Shown in pieces: positions 33,701 through 45,500 of a stretch of 64,000 nt of DNA. The position numbers were made by a program, and so were the translations under genes. The DNA is taken from NCBI RefSeq assembly GCF_000006565.2, contig NC_031474.1, positions 4,375,662-4,439,661 of the forward strand, written 5' to 3'. A model generated the notes under the pieces. That model searched no databases. It was not told where the DNA came from and saw only the letters and a list, made by a program, of their open reading frames with translations. Numbering within the stretch: the first letter of the stretch is position 1; each line of letters starts with the position of its first letter. Source of the DNA: Toxoplasma gondii ME49. Its lineage: Eukaryota > Apicomplexa > Conoidasida > Eucoccidiorida > Sarcocystidae.

Positions 33701-36700
33701 GCTGGGGCACCGAGGCTGCGAGTGGGGCGCTTTGTCCAGGTCTTGAGGTCTGTGTCTCTCGTATCCAAGTGTGTGTCGGGATAGCAGGGTTCATGTCGGA
33801 CTTCGTGCAGAAAAGACCACTGGAAGAGCGTATGTCGCTGCAGCACAGTTCTCTGCGTGCCAGAGCGCAGTTCATTGACAGATGTGGAGACAGAACCGAC
33901 TGGATGGTGTGTCGAAATAGTGGAACAAAGACCAAGTCGTCGCTGCGGTCAAGGCCTCGCTAGCCGCTGAGGAGACAGCCAGCAAAGTCGGGAGCGCAAA
34001 CCTGAAACACGAGGCAGAAGCGTTTATCTCCCGAGGGCCTCTACGGAGACGCACAGAGCGTTCAGAAGCCTCCTCCCCTTCGTAGAGAACGTGGTGGTGT
34101 TTGACTTCGTGGTTCGGGGGTCGGAGGTACTTTTCACTTGGCTGTACACGCAGGCGAGCCTGAATCGAGGTCTGCATGCTTTTTTGGTTTTCGTTCTCCG
34201 CAGCTCGAAGAAATCTCGAGACCCATCGAAAATCCTGCAGACCCTGCGCAAATCGTTCGCCGGTGGATTGCGCGCACGGAGCTGTGCAACGCTGCGGAGG
34301 ATCCTGTAAGGAAACAGGTGCCTTTTATTTTTTAGAAAGGCGTTTGCCGTTCTGCGTCTTGGGTGTCGCGGCGCCGTGTGGTTGCCGCTTTTTGCCGCTC
34401 GCCATTTCTCCGCTATGTCGCGGGACTTCTGCGCGGGAGTGTTTTCCCCGTGGTCTTTTCTCGCGCGGGTTGCTCTCGCGTGATGACAAGGTTTTTGGAG
34501 GTGCATCTGCGAACAGATCATTCGCGCGTTTTTTAAACCTTTGAATTCCAGCAAACCGATGAGCCTGCATCTCTCTTTGTCACATCTGCATGTGGGAAAC
34601 GTGATCTTGCCGAGGAGTTTTTATGACCAACTCTGCACGAGCTCACCTCCGTCGGAAATGCTTGGCAGAGCGTTTCACGTGTCACTTTGGGGCCTTCCCG
34701 CTGTCTCGTCGTTCTCTCTCTATGCTGATCTGTCTATCATTTCTCTCCGTTCTATCCAACTCGTTCTAGTCTCCTCTCTCTCCTTCCTCGGTTTTCTCTT
34801 CCTCCTCTCTTTTTCTCTTCTCTTCTGCTTTTTCCTTTCGATCCTGTCTGTTCTGTTCGTTCCCTTTCTCCGGTTCTCCTTCGCTCTCACTTCATTCTTG
34901 TCCTTTCTCCAGTTCCAGTGTGTCTTCTCTCTCATAAGCGTTTGCTCGTCGAGGCCTGCTTTTGCTGAGGACAACCGGGCCGGAACCTCGACACTGTGAA
35001 CACTGTCCACCTATTAACGTTACATACGTTCAACGCAGTTCTTCTGTTCCTCCGGAGTCTCGTCCTGCCCCTTCCTACGGAGAGGGTGAAGAGTTCCCTT
35101 CTTATCGGTTTGCACAGCTTTATATGGCGTCTCCCTTGGATTTTGTTTCTTTCTGCGTTCGTGATAGGTTTCCTACTTCCATCTCGACGCAGCCTTGAGC
35201 GACCAGCGAGTGTCCGCAGCAGATGTGGCGCAGGTCGAGAAAGAAATGCAGGAGGAGGAGCGCGAACTGACAGATGAAGAAAAACAAGAACTGTTCCAAC
35301 AACAAATGCGTACGTCGCGTTGTGACACTCGCTATACAAACAGCCCCGCATCCTCACTAATTTGTTTCAAACAGAAACACTTAAAACGAATACATATGTT
35401 CATAGTTACACGTATATATATATATATATATATATATTTGTGTGTATTTATAAATGCATGTATAAATATATACATATATGTGTGCATATATTTCTATATT
35501 TATATTTATATGTATATATATATATATATATATGCGTGCGTGTATATACGGAGCAGTTATAGGTGACCGGGTTTTCATGGGGTATTAAATGATCATACGT
35601 ACGAATTGATATGTTCGTATTCATGAATATAGATGTATATGTATATAGATGAAGATGTGTCTAAAGAAGAGTAGATTTTCATGTTTACGCCTATAAGTAT
35701 GTGTGTACATGTGCCTACGGATTTTGTCAAGAGGATTCCTGTGTATGCGTGCGTCCGTTGTTGTGCTGATAAAGTGAAGTGCCGAGACGCAGATGTTTAC
35801 AAGGAGAATTTAAAAAGCTTGGCACGACTGTAAACAGACGTTCATGCCCGTCGCTCTCCAAAGAGAGTCGAAGGCAGTAGAGGTCCTTCATGCACTCACA
35901 AAGTAGGTAGAGTCTTTTTTGCCTTCTCTCGTTTGTGTTTTACACGAAGTGGATTTCTTTCTTGTTCTGCTTCGGGTTCTCTCGTAGTCAAGGCGTATAT
36001 CCAGTCTTCGTGTTACACCAGAAGAGACTGTGTTCGACGAATGTCGGCTTTGTCCTATTTTCTCACTGGGTTTTTGTGTTAATTCCCTTCTTTTCTGTTC
36101 TCTCTCTTTCTCGCTGTTCTCGCTTGCTGCATGTTCTCTTTCTCTCACAGTCTTCCGTTCGCGCGTTTGAGAAACGAGACTCGTTGTCCTGACTCTTTCC
36201 ACTGTTTGGCAGGTGACCTCATGGCGGAGACCGTGCCGAAGACTTTCCAGCCTCGTGACGATGACAGCATTGTTGTCGACGAGCCTGTGAAACATGCAGA
36301 GAACGAATGGGACGTAAGTCTTTTTGTGCGTCTCTGGACTGCATGCAGGGTTTCCTGTCTTCTCTCGCGACCGCTTCCCTGGCAGGCGATTTTCGTTCAG
36401 CTTCGAAAGCGAAGTCGATTTCCGCTTCGCGGTCGCTGGATGAGTGCCCTGCATCCGCTCGCTTCCTGGCGTTTTGTGGGTGTCCTTGTCTTTTGCGTCA
36501 AACTCCACTTCACTGCTCGACTATCGACATTCTCTCAGCGGACACCAGCTCGGTTTCCGGTGTCACTCGTATTGACAGCTGCGAGAGCAAGCGACTGCTC
36601 GGATGCGCGTGTGATCAGTACGACCGTACTGCGAGTCTGGAAGCTTCTTTTTCTGGGGAGTACAGATCACGAGTGGGACTTCGGATTTGTGATTTTGCTT

Positions 36701-38445
36701 CTTGCTGCTTTTTGCTTGGTTTTTTCCTTGTCTTCGGCCCTCGGCCGTGTGTCGCCTTCAACTTCTAATATCATCCTTCTGGAGAGTCACAACCGCGTGT
36801 TTCAGCTTCGCGACCTTTCGACATCTGTCCCTCCAGCTTCGGCTGTCACCACTCTCCCCTCGTCTCGCATCTGGCGCGACGAGCTGGATGTGCTTTCGGA
36901 TGTTGAGTCCTCTCCACTAGCCTCGTCGTAGAGTTTCAAGTCCACCAATTTTACTGCACCACCATCCGACTGTTTGCCCTCCCCCAGCAGTGAGTTGTGT
37001 CAAGCGACTGTAACATGGAGTGTTGTGCATGCATGAGCGCCCTCTGCAGCACCTCACCGTGGAGGAACGGAAGCGCAAGTACCTTGAAGGCAATCCAAAC
37101 GGCGTCGTTACAGAAACAGTTCAGGTAAGTGGTCGTTCTCGTCTGCCGGAGGTGTCCGCCTGGCCCATCTGTCTAGGCACTGGGTGAGTCACCTTCACAC
37201 CTGGCAAGAATGTGGATAGTAGTCGCCTCTTTTACAGTTGAGACGCTGATGCTGGGACTGTAAAGCATGTACCTCTCCGGTGGTACCTCCAGACGTCTTC
37301 CTCCAAGTAGACTTCATGGAAAACGGAGTGTTCTCGCAACCAGGCAGACACAACTGGTGTACGCTGCATCTTGTTTTCGGCATTCGCATTCACCCTCTCT
37401 TTCTGTATCGAACACAACTTCACTCCCGGATGCCTGCAGTCGCGGGTTTGTCGTCGAGGAGACCCCCTGCTGGTTTACGAGACCGACGTAATCCGCGAAA
37501 GCGTTGGTCGCAACGATTATGTCGTCTCTGCATGGTAGTTGCCACCTCCGGATGCGGTGTTGAAAGTAATTCCACCCCACTACCTATGCTGCTGAATACC
37601 GCACCTCCTTTTGTCGTACCTCACATCGAATGTTTCGCGGTTCTATTTCTGCAGTCGTGACTATCTTCGCTATGCTCTGCTGGCACAGTAGAACTTCTTG
37701 CTTTCGTCTGCCCCGTGTCTTTTCCTCAGAGCCTAGCCGAGGCGTTCTCAGTGCCAGAGGATTTCATTGGCGACTTTCTCTGTCGCCAGGGCGTCCAGCC
37801 GCCGGTCCCTGTCGACGTGCCTCTCAAAGAGTTGACCGATCCAGCAGCCGTGTGGAATCTTGTCGAATATCTCCAGGTTCAAGACCCTGCACAAGTCCAT
37901 AATATGTGAGCAAGCATTCGGGACGGGGAAGAAAAAAGCGAAAGGGGCAGAAGAAAAAAAGAAGAGGAACAGGGAGGAGAAGCAGAAAAGAGAGAGAAGA
38001 ATCATGCAGTGTGTGGTCTCACAGGTGTTTGTCACCTGCCGGCGTAGGTGATGGGGTGAGAATCACGTCGTGGGCAAAATCGTATGGGAAGACGGAAAAT
38101 CGATCGATGAAAGAATGAAATCGTACTTTCAGATACACCTGTTTCAATATATTTCAGGCGTTGCCTGGACTTAGAGGTTGCGACTGGACTGCCGCGGGTC
38201 TGTCTGTGCACAAGGGTCTTGTTCACGTCCCTTCAGAGCCAGAAAAATCCTAGATGGTGGAACCGAAACAAGTCGCACACGCGTTTTTGCCGCCTGCTTC
38301 TAATCCAAATGTTGACAAGCTTCGCTTGTTTCCTCTTGTTTCTTTCTCAAGGTATCCCCTCGACACGGTCGAACAGATCGCCGAGGAATTCAACTGCTCC
38401 GTCCAATACATTCTCGATGCCTGCGAGGCCCTCAAAATCAAGTAG
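28651..38445 (+). CDS. probable apicoplast-targeted protein with SAP-like motif, about 12 exons, 877 aa
   Basis: Exons: 28651..29817, 30194..30599, 31062..31158, 31882..31962, 32568..32610 (tentative), 33307..33456 (start tentative), 34204..34305, 35168..35309, 36213..36313, 37050..37124, 37730..37905 and 38352..38445. Phases match throughout and the total is 878 codons including the stop. The N-terminus is a signal peptide ([16 protein letters not shown]) followed by about 300 residues rich in Ser/Pro and poor in acidic residues, the bipartite leader of apicoplast proteins. [17 protein letters not shown] resembles the first helix of a SAP nucleic-acid-binding motif. The C-terminal part ([20 protein letters not shown], then [19 protein letters not shown], a helix-turn-helix-like stretch) looks like a conserved plastid domain that I cannot name. 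Role in apicoplast gene expression is an inference. Several introns carry (TA)n runs. Confidence 0.75.
29572..29622 (+). repeat. 18-bp tandem repeat coding SPPAVS
   Basis: Three copies of an 18-bp unit around ccacctgcag encode PPAVSS-type repeats in the leader region of the apicoplast-type protein. Confidence 0.85.
30691..30721. repeat. (TA)n microsatellite
   Basis: Perfect TA run in the intron after exon 2 of the apicoplast-type gene. Confidence 0.9.
31273..31740 (-). other. 155-codon antisense frame inside an intron
   Basis: Open on the minus strand within the intron 31159..31881. Reads as ordinary protein ([20 protein letters not shown]) but has no recognised domain or clear start context. 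Could be chance, or a decayed gene captured in the intron. Confidence 0.15.
32664..32687. repeat. (TA)n microsatellite
   Basis: Perfect TA run in an intron of the apicoplast-type gene. Confidence 0.9.
32770..33183 (-). other. 137-codon antisense frame inside an intron
   Basis: Minus-strand frame of clearly lower GC than the exons around it. Contains [20 protein letters not shown] and [15 protein letters not shown], which look like folded protein rather than noise. No family recognised and no splice sites assigned. May be a relic of an inserted gene or element. Confidence 0.2.
35411..35533. repeat. AT-rich simple repeat with two (TA)n runs
   Basis: Perfect TA runs at about 35413-35438 and 35514-35533, joined by degenerate tatata sequence, in the intron after the exon ending at 35309. 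Confidence 0.85.
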
Positions 38446-41400
38446 GCGGGAAATAACGGAATGTCTCTTGCTAGGTCAGGTTCTGATGTCTTTACCCATT
38501 GTAATGATCACATGATAGGGAGGTACTGTCCCTGTGCAAATGATATGCGGTCCAGAACCGTGTAACTCCAATCGAATAGACTCACACGCCGTAGTACGTA
38601 GGATAGTGAATGTGTCAGCACGGATGAATGTAGGCACCTCTATACATGAAATATATGCCTGAGCGTCTGCCATGAACACCGGTTCCCGGGGTGTCATTTT
38701 CTCTTCTCAAATAGCCGCGCAGTCAAGGATTCAAAAGTCGATCCAGGACATATTTCGTACTCTGTCTAATAGACGAAGTCTTAGGTAGGGTCAGTTGGTG
38801 GTTGTGGCCTGCTCGAGTGGACACGTGGATATTCTTCTTGGCTTTTTCCTTCGGATTCCTAGTCTGGAAAGCTTTCGAGTTAAGCTTTTTCGCATGCAAA
38901 ACTTTAAACTATCATCCGATTCCGCTTCTGTGGGTGTGCGTTCAGGCTTCCGTTCGGAACGAAGTCTCGCTTAAACGTGGAATGCTATGATGCCGTCACA
39001 ACATTAGTGGAGAAAATGCTTTTCCCCGACAAGAAAGACGGGGGAAATGACGTGCAAGAGGCTGTGGGATGAGGGCCACCTGCCTCCACCTACGATTGTC
39101 ACACGAAACAAAATTCGCAAAGGAAAACCCCCCGGTATTATAGCCACATAACACCGTTCTCCGATCACCAGCGCCAAGTGACTATACAAACATTCACACT
39201 TTATTTGATGGAATCTGAAGACATCAGATCATTCTTGGCATAATAACGTTGTGTTGTGAGATGGAACCATTCTCAAAAGGCAAACGAGGGATTTAATTTT
39301 AGCGCTTGCTGCTCTTACAAAGTGAAACGTACTAAGGAACTGCCTAAGATCGAAAGGAAAATTTGCATCCCACTTGTCACCCAGCCTCATATGAATACCC
39401 GCCGGTGCATTCACTCAGATGAGTACGTAACTGGGTATGTTATCAACGTTTTCCACACGCCAAGAGCTCTGCTACTTCTTGAGCGTTTTTCAACGATTCT
39501 GAATTAGAGAACTTCAAGCAAGTTGTCAGGAGGGCAGTTCCATTCCCATTTTGCTATACGTCGGTACATCTGAGGTGAAAGCGTTGTTGCTGCCACGAAA
39601 ATGTGTATCCCTCACAAACAGAGAAAACATGCCGTGTCGCTTCCCTCGCAACAACGAAATCAAAAGAAATCATGACATTACCATGATCACCATTGTTACA
39701 ACAATACGCGGTGTCCCACTGGTTCTACTTCTCAAGCCGCGGGGACGCTGCTGACGCTGTCGCCCCTCGACGCCGACACCAAATCGAACATCACGGGGTC
39801 TTTTGACTCCCCAACAGAGACCTCAAGACGGTCCAACGGGCTTCACTTGAATGGCATCTCCTCGCACGTTAAGCGGCATTTAAAGTAAATCCATCCAAAC
39901 TGCCTGTGGGTAAAGAGCTTGATGTTCTGCTCCAGCTCCTCGTGGTGCAGATAGCCAACGAATGGTCCGGAGTGGATTCTTGTTGGCCTGGCACATTAGT
40001 AAACTGGCGGAACGCTTTTCACGCCTGTTACTCAAAGAGCTAACGCGGTCTCTTATCTTCATCACCAGGAGTCGTTTTGGTTCGCAAAGTCTCGGTCTCA
40101 CTTGGAAGGCGGAAGCACCGGTCGCATCATTGGTCCCAAAGATGTGCGTCAGTACGGGCAGCGTATGGCGAGACTTCGATCAGCAGCTTTTTCTTCAAGG
40201 CGTAGCTGATCCACATGTGACATGATTTGAATACATTTTTGACACGCCTTGACGGCAGAAACGCCTGCTGTCAACAGCGTGCCATCTCGCGCGCGTAGGC
40301 ATTTCAACTGCTGTCACAAGTTTCGTGGGCTAAGTGAGTGTAGATATAAAAGTGGGGGAACCGATGACATTTTGTGTTTGGTTTCCTAAGCGTTCAGGAG
40401 AAGGACTGCCGCGAGTTGCGCGTCGAGAAAGCAGGCAGAGCTCCACAGCATCTCAGTGTTTTATTTGCGCACTCGGCTCCAGCGATTTTGACCCAACACA
40501 AAGGAACTGTTGCGGGTCGCGGAGAAGACCCGGGGCCCAGAAGACAGAACAATTGAAAAAGATGTGCAACAGAGCGAATAAAGGACCAAGTTGTGTGCTT
40601 CGTCGCCGGCTGGCGGACGCCTAAGAAATGGACAACTCGAAACACAAAGCATCAGCTGTGCACAACACGAAATAGAGTGCGCCGGCTCGACGCACGACCA
40701 ACAAATGGTTTCACAGCTCTCTGTCCACACGCAGCCGTCCAGGAAAGACAACAGGAACGGTACCGCGCCAACGACGAAATCACCTTCAGCTGTAGAAACA
40801 ACAGGCGAGCGTGCAACACATGGAAACGAGTCTCTGTCAGACAGCACAAGAAGCAGCGCCTGGCAAAGACACCGCAACGGCGCCCAACTAAACCGACATA
40901 TCCCAAAATGAATATGTCGCCCACACGGAAATATCCCAAAACGAACATATCCCAAAGTGCGCACATGCCAGCATGGACATGTTCCCAAACCGACATGTGC
41001 CAAAACGGGCGCATGCGAGTTTGGCGGGACCGAAGGCGCCTAAGCAGACAGACTGCCGTCCGAGCACACTGTGGCGCGAAGCTTGCTGATGCAAAGGTCC
41101 ACCCAAAGACCACTGTCCTTGAGTCTACATCCCGTTTGGAAAGCGAAACCACTAGAGATCTAAAGTCTCCAGAACGCATTTTCTGGAGCGGCTCCCCATC
41201 CAAAAATTCTCTTTTGTTAACGGCGGAGCCAACACCCCGCGGCAACCATGGAGCGCACGCACGACCACGCCGAGCCCGCGCTCCAAAAATGAGCGGGAGA
41301 CGACCTGAACCGAAACGGACGAGGAGTTATCTTGCTATTTTAAACCCTGCTAACCTGCCGACACACTGCAGGTTTTTGACTCGCTGGGTCCCGCGCCGTA

Positions 41401-42550
41401 CGCACACGGGAAATGCAGCGCGAGCTCGTTCTAGAACGAGTTCTTTCTCGAGTTGCTCCATAGAAAAAACCTGCCTCGTCACGTTCGTACGCAGAGCAAC
41501 CTCAGGGAGAATGAGAGACAAGCCGCTTGCACCCGATGCACGCATGCACGTCCCCTTCTCGAATCACAGCAAAGGTGTGCCTAACTGGCAGCGTGGAAGC
41601 GAGCAAGGTTTTCCCGACGAACTCGCAGCGGCACGCAGAGCAAAGTCTGGAGGCAGACGGCAGACTCACTAGAGGCCCCTAATCTTGCGCAGAGAGGCGT
41701 CTTCACATCGCATTCTCAAAAACGAAAACAATGACGGCATTGGGGCAAGACGAAAAGCACGCACAGCCTCGACGTAGCTCGAAACAAATGAAGATGTCGA
41801 CAAAGACGTCGACACTTGACACTGGCTTTCTCCGCTACGCATGGTCTTCGAAACGGTCCTGCTGCACCCGAACGCTCTTTTTCCTTTCTCTTCCTGCGAC
41901 CATATGAGGGTTTGATGTTTCCGTCAACTTCTTTCGGCGAATGGCCATTGATTCTTCCTCGGAATCCCTGATCCTATTTTCCAGTTTCTTCCGCGTTCGA
42001 CCTTCCGGGTCTCGCAGGGTTTCTGTTCACTGCCGTCCCCCAGTTTCTCATCTGTCTTCCTCCACTTTCCCGCCGTCTTTCGTTCGCTCTCCCTTCTCTC
42101 CCCGCTCCTCGCGCACTACGCGAAACAGAGGAACGGGTGGTTTATGAAGAACGCCTCCAGATGAGTAAGGCAAAGCTGCCACGACCTTGGCCACCGGTCT
42201 TGTCGTGGCTAGCCTCATGCCACGTCCGCGACTCCCTGTTGGGGACTGGAAGTGAACACTGTCGAAATCGTTTTCCTACGCCCTTCTCTGTGTGTCTACT
42301 CCCTCTCTCCCTCGCAACCGTCCGGTGGAACAAGCCAAGTAACCTGCGTGTCACTATTCAGCGTTTACCAAAGTATGAGTTTCTCTCCCTGTCCACTCAC
42401 CCAAGCAAGCTGCACTCTTCTTCCCGCCCTGTCGCTCGTAGTGTTTGCGGGTTCTTCCCTGTTTTCACCCTCTCGTTTGACCCTTTTTCCCCATTTTCCT
42501 TCATTATTTCTCTTCTTTTTTCCGTGTCTTCACCTTTTCCCCACCGGTGT
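38446..42550. other. intergenic region with possible gene remnants
   Basis: No intact gene supported. Minus-strand stretches at 39853-39985 (YLHHEELEQNIKLFTHRQFG, then a stop) and 40130-40260 (MWISYALKKKLLIEVSPYAA, then a stop) read like protein and may be remnants or unplaced exons. Five degenerate copies of an acatatcccaaaa unit lie at 40893-41020. From 41880 to 42550 the sequence is T/C-rich on the plus strand, which is the 3' side of the Sec14-like gene. Confidence 0.45.
40893..41020. repeat. degenerate tandem repeat around ACATATCCCAAAA
   Basis: About five diverged copies with spacing of roughly 16-37 bp. On the minus strand they translate to repeated Trp/Gly/aromatic residues, which I take as a by-product. 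Confidence 0.5.
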
Positions 42551-45500
42551 TTAGTCAACATCATCGAAAGCGGATCCGACGGCCTGAGCTTCTTCCTCGT
42601 TGACGAAGAAGCCGCGAGTCAGCGCGACCTGCGCGGTCGGCTCCACCTCACCCCACGCGCCTCTGGTGGGGTCGACGCCCCACGCGGCCTCCGCAGGCAC
42701 GCTCTCGGGGCCGGAGGGCGCGAAAAACGGACTCTCCACCTGCACCGCAAATTCTTCACTGTCCCCGCTCTCCTGCGCAGGGACCGACGGCGCAGCGTGT
42801 TCGGCGACACCGTCGCGGCCTGACGCGGCCTCCGCTTCTGAGGCCTCGGGTCCAATCTGCGAGGAGCGTTTGCGCCGCTTCGCACCGCCGGCATGCGCGG
42901 AAGTCTCACCCCTGCTAGGCTCCGCGGGTACCCCGCGCGCGGGCGCGCGAGCCTTCGAAGACACTCCGCGGGTCTTGGAGCGCGGCAGCTTGAGCTCCTT
43001 CTCGCGAGCGCCCCGCGTCTTCGCCACATCCTTGCTGTCGGCAGACGAGGTCGACTCGGAGGGGTCGTCGCCGAGGAGCGCCGGCCCGAACGACAACGCA
43101 GTTTTGATCCCTGCCGCGGAGGCTTTGAGGGAGAGGTCGAAGAGCGTCGGATTTCGTCTCTTGGCTTTCTCAAGGTTCCCGTGGAGCCTCTTCGCGAGGC
43201 TGAAGAGCGACTGGAAAAAGACATGTGTTTCGGGAGCCTCACCGAGCTTCGACTTCCCGCTCTCCGCCTCCTCCGCACCTGCCGTGCAGGCGTACGCGTA
43301 CTCCGCCGGAATTTCTGCGGGATCGACGAAGTCGCAGAGCGCGGAGGTGTCCAGCGATCCCTGGAGCAGAAAGCGACCGCCCTTGTTGCTCGCGAGCGCC
43401 GCCTCGATTGCATGAGCACTAGACGGGTTCCCGCGCCCCGTACCCATGTTCCGGTTCGGGTGGAACAGAAAGTGATCAAAGACCGAGAGCAGTTGCAGCA
43501 CGATCGCCGGCGCGTTCAGCAGCACCACGCCTTCACACCGAGACGGTACGAAGAACAAACTTCGCAGGCGCTGCCAATGGGCAGAGTTGACGAAACCCAG
43601 CAGCGGCGAACCCGGCTCCTTGTGCAAAGTCGCCACTGCCGCCGGACCTAACGACGCCTTGATGAAGGAACTGATCGGCGCCAAGTCAATGACCAGAAGA
43701 AAACGCGGGGACGAACCCCCCTGAACGAACGAGAAAAACGCGAGCAGATGACCCCTTTGTGAAAAGTCAACACTTGGAAGAAAGCGAGGTGGAGACCTCA
43801 CTGAAAAACCTAAAAACGTCGTTGAATAAAGGAAAAAAGGAGCCTCTTGAAGAATCGGGAAAACCACGTCGACCCGACGTTTGTGCATTCCAGCTTCCCT
43901 TTCATGCGAAGACGTCCAAGCCTCGGGAGTGGGAGTGTGACCCCTCGCGCTAGCCCAGCGTTCGTTTTCGGTTTTTGTCTCCTCTTTTTCTGTAGTCTTC
44001 GTAGTGTTTTTGAACAAAGTTGTATCTCTGCCCAAGCTATGCCCAGAGTGAAGCGGATCTCCATACTTGTACATGTCCAGCTTAACAGCAAGGAGTTTCA
44101 CCTACACGACCCTCTACAGAGTGCACCCAGAGGCGCAGAGTTCTCCCGCGAGTTACGTGAATCGAAACAGAAGTCGCAACAGGTTGCTGAAGCCTGCAGC
44201 AACGCACGCTCTTCGCCCACGCCCTCCCCCTTCTGACGCTTCCGGGCACACACGAGCAGTTCGCCGTTCTGCAAGACGCCTACCTGCAAAATCGCCTGCT
44301 GCAGAAGAAAGCCGTCAATTAAAAGGTCTCTCTGGACGATGTAAGGCTCCGACGTGGCTGCCGTCGAGATGGTTCGGTAAATCACGAGTGACTTCTGTTT
44401 CGAGCGACCGTGGAGAAACGTAGGGTACAGGTTCTGGTGGCGTTCGAAGCCATCGTCAACTTGTCGCAAATCCGCCTCCGAAAACCGCAGCACTGGATGC
44501 GCCTTGGAAGCGCCCTGCGAAGCGCCTCCGCCACGTGCCGCAGGCGCAGCCACCTCTGCAACAAAGAGGACACGAAAAGGAAGAAGTGCAATCATGAACG
44601 AGGCTTGATTTTAAAACTGATAAATGGTAGCTAACAACAGATGCGAATGCACCAGACAGGAGATGATACGTGAGTGTGTTTTCTGGAAGTTCTTCGGGCA
44701 AGACACTCAATAAAAGGAGATGACGCGCGAGAACCGAATATGGTGGTTCGCGGCAAAACCGCCCAAGATACAAACACACGAGCGTTCAGAACTGTGTCAA
44801 ACTCCTCTAAAGCAACCGACACCAGACGAGGCATATATCACAGTTTCCCGGAGGCTGAACGTCTCTCGCACGATAACTTGACACCACCGAATTGTGAAAC
44901 TTCGAATCTCTATATATTTTATCAACACACATTCAATATGTACACATAAAAATACGTACATATATATATAATATGTTTATAAAGATGTAGAGAGAACAAG
45001 TATACACATGAAGGTAAACGAACACAAATATCGCGTCCAGCGCAGCAACAACTCCACAAGTGCCAGACGAGACGTAAACCCGTGGCCGCTGGCTCCGACA
45101 ACAACGTGGCGTGTCCGATGAGGTAAAAGGAATGTTGGAGACTTAAACTAGCGTTGGATCAGAGTGTTTCATTCGATAGTCCACGCTGAATCTGGGGTAC
45201 TCGCCTCACACCCCGTTGGCCCCTTTGCGACGAAAAATATCTTGGGTTGTCTTCTTTTGAAACGTGCTTTTGACTGGAACCATCGCACAGACCGAGATCC
45301 GTTGTCAGCCGCCACACCACTGGACTGCTTACGACGGCGACAAGTGTTGGATTTTGACATTCTACCGGTATTCATGTTTGCTGGGAAGCTGGTTCGATCG
45401 CAAGTCATTGGGACTACGAAGTTACGGTTGGGGACTCGTGAGTGTCTCTCAATAACGAGCTGCGGGCCTGTACGACGCGACATGGAAATCCACCGCTTTT

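Noticed and set aside
43721..44101. Continuous open frame linking the last two exons of the Sec14-like gene
   Set aside because: Including it puts a polar, irregular insert in the middle of the CRAL-TRIO fold. Splicing 44284 to 43720 is in phase and restores normal spacing, so retention is less likely.
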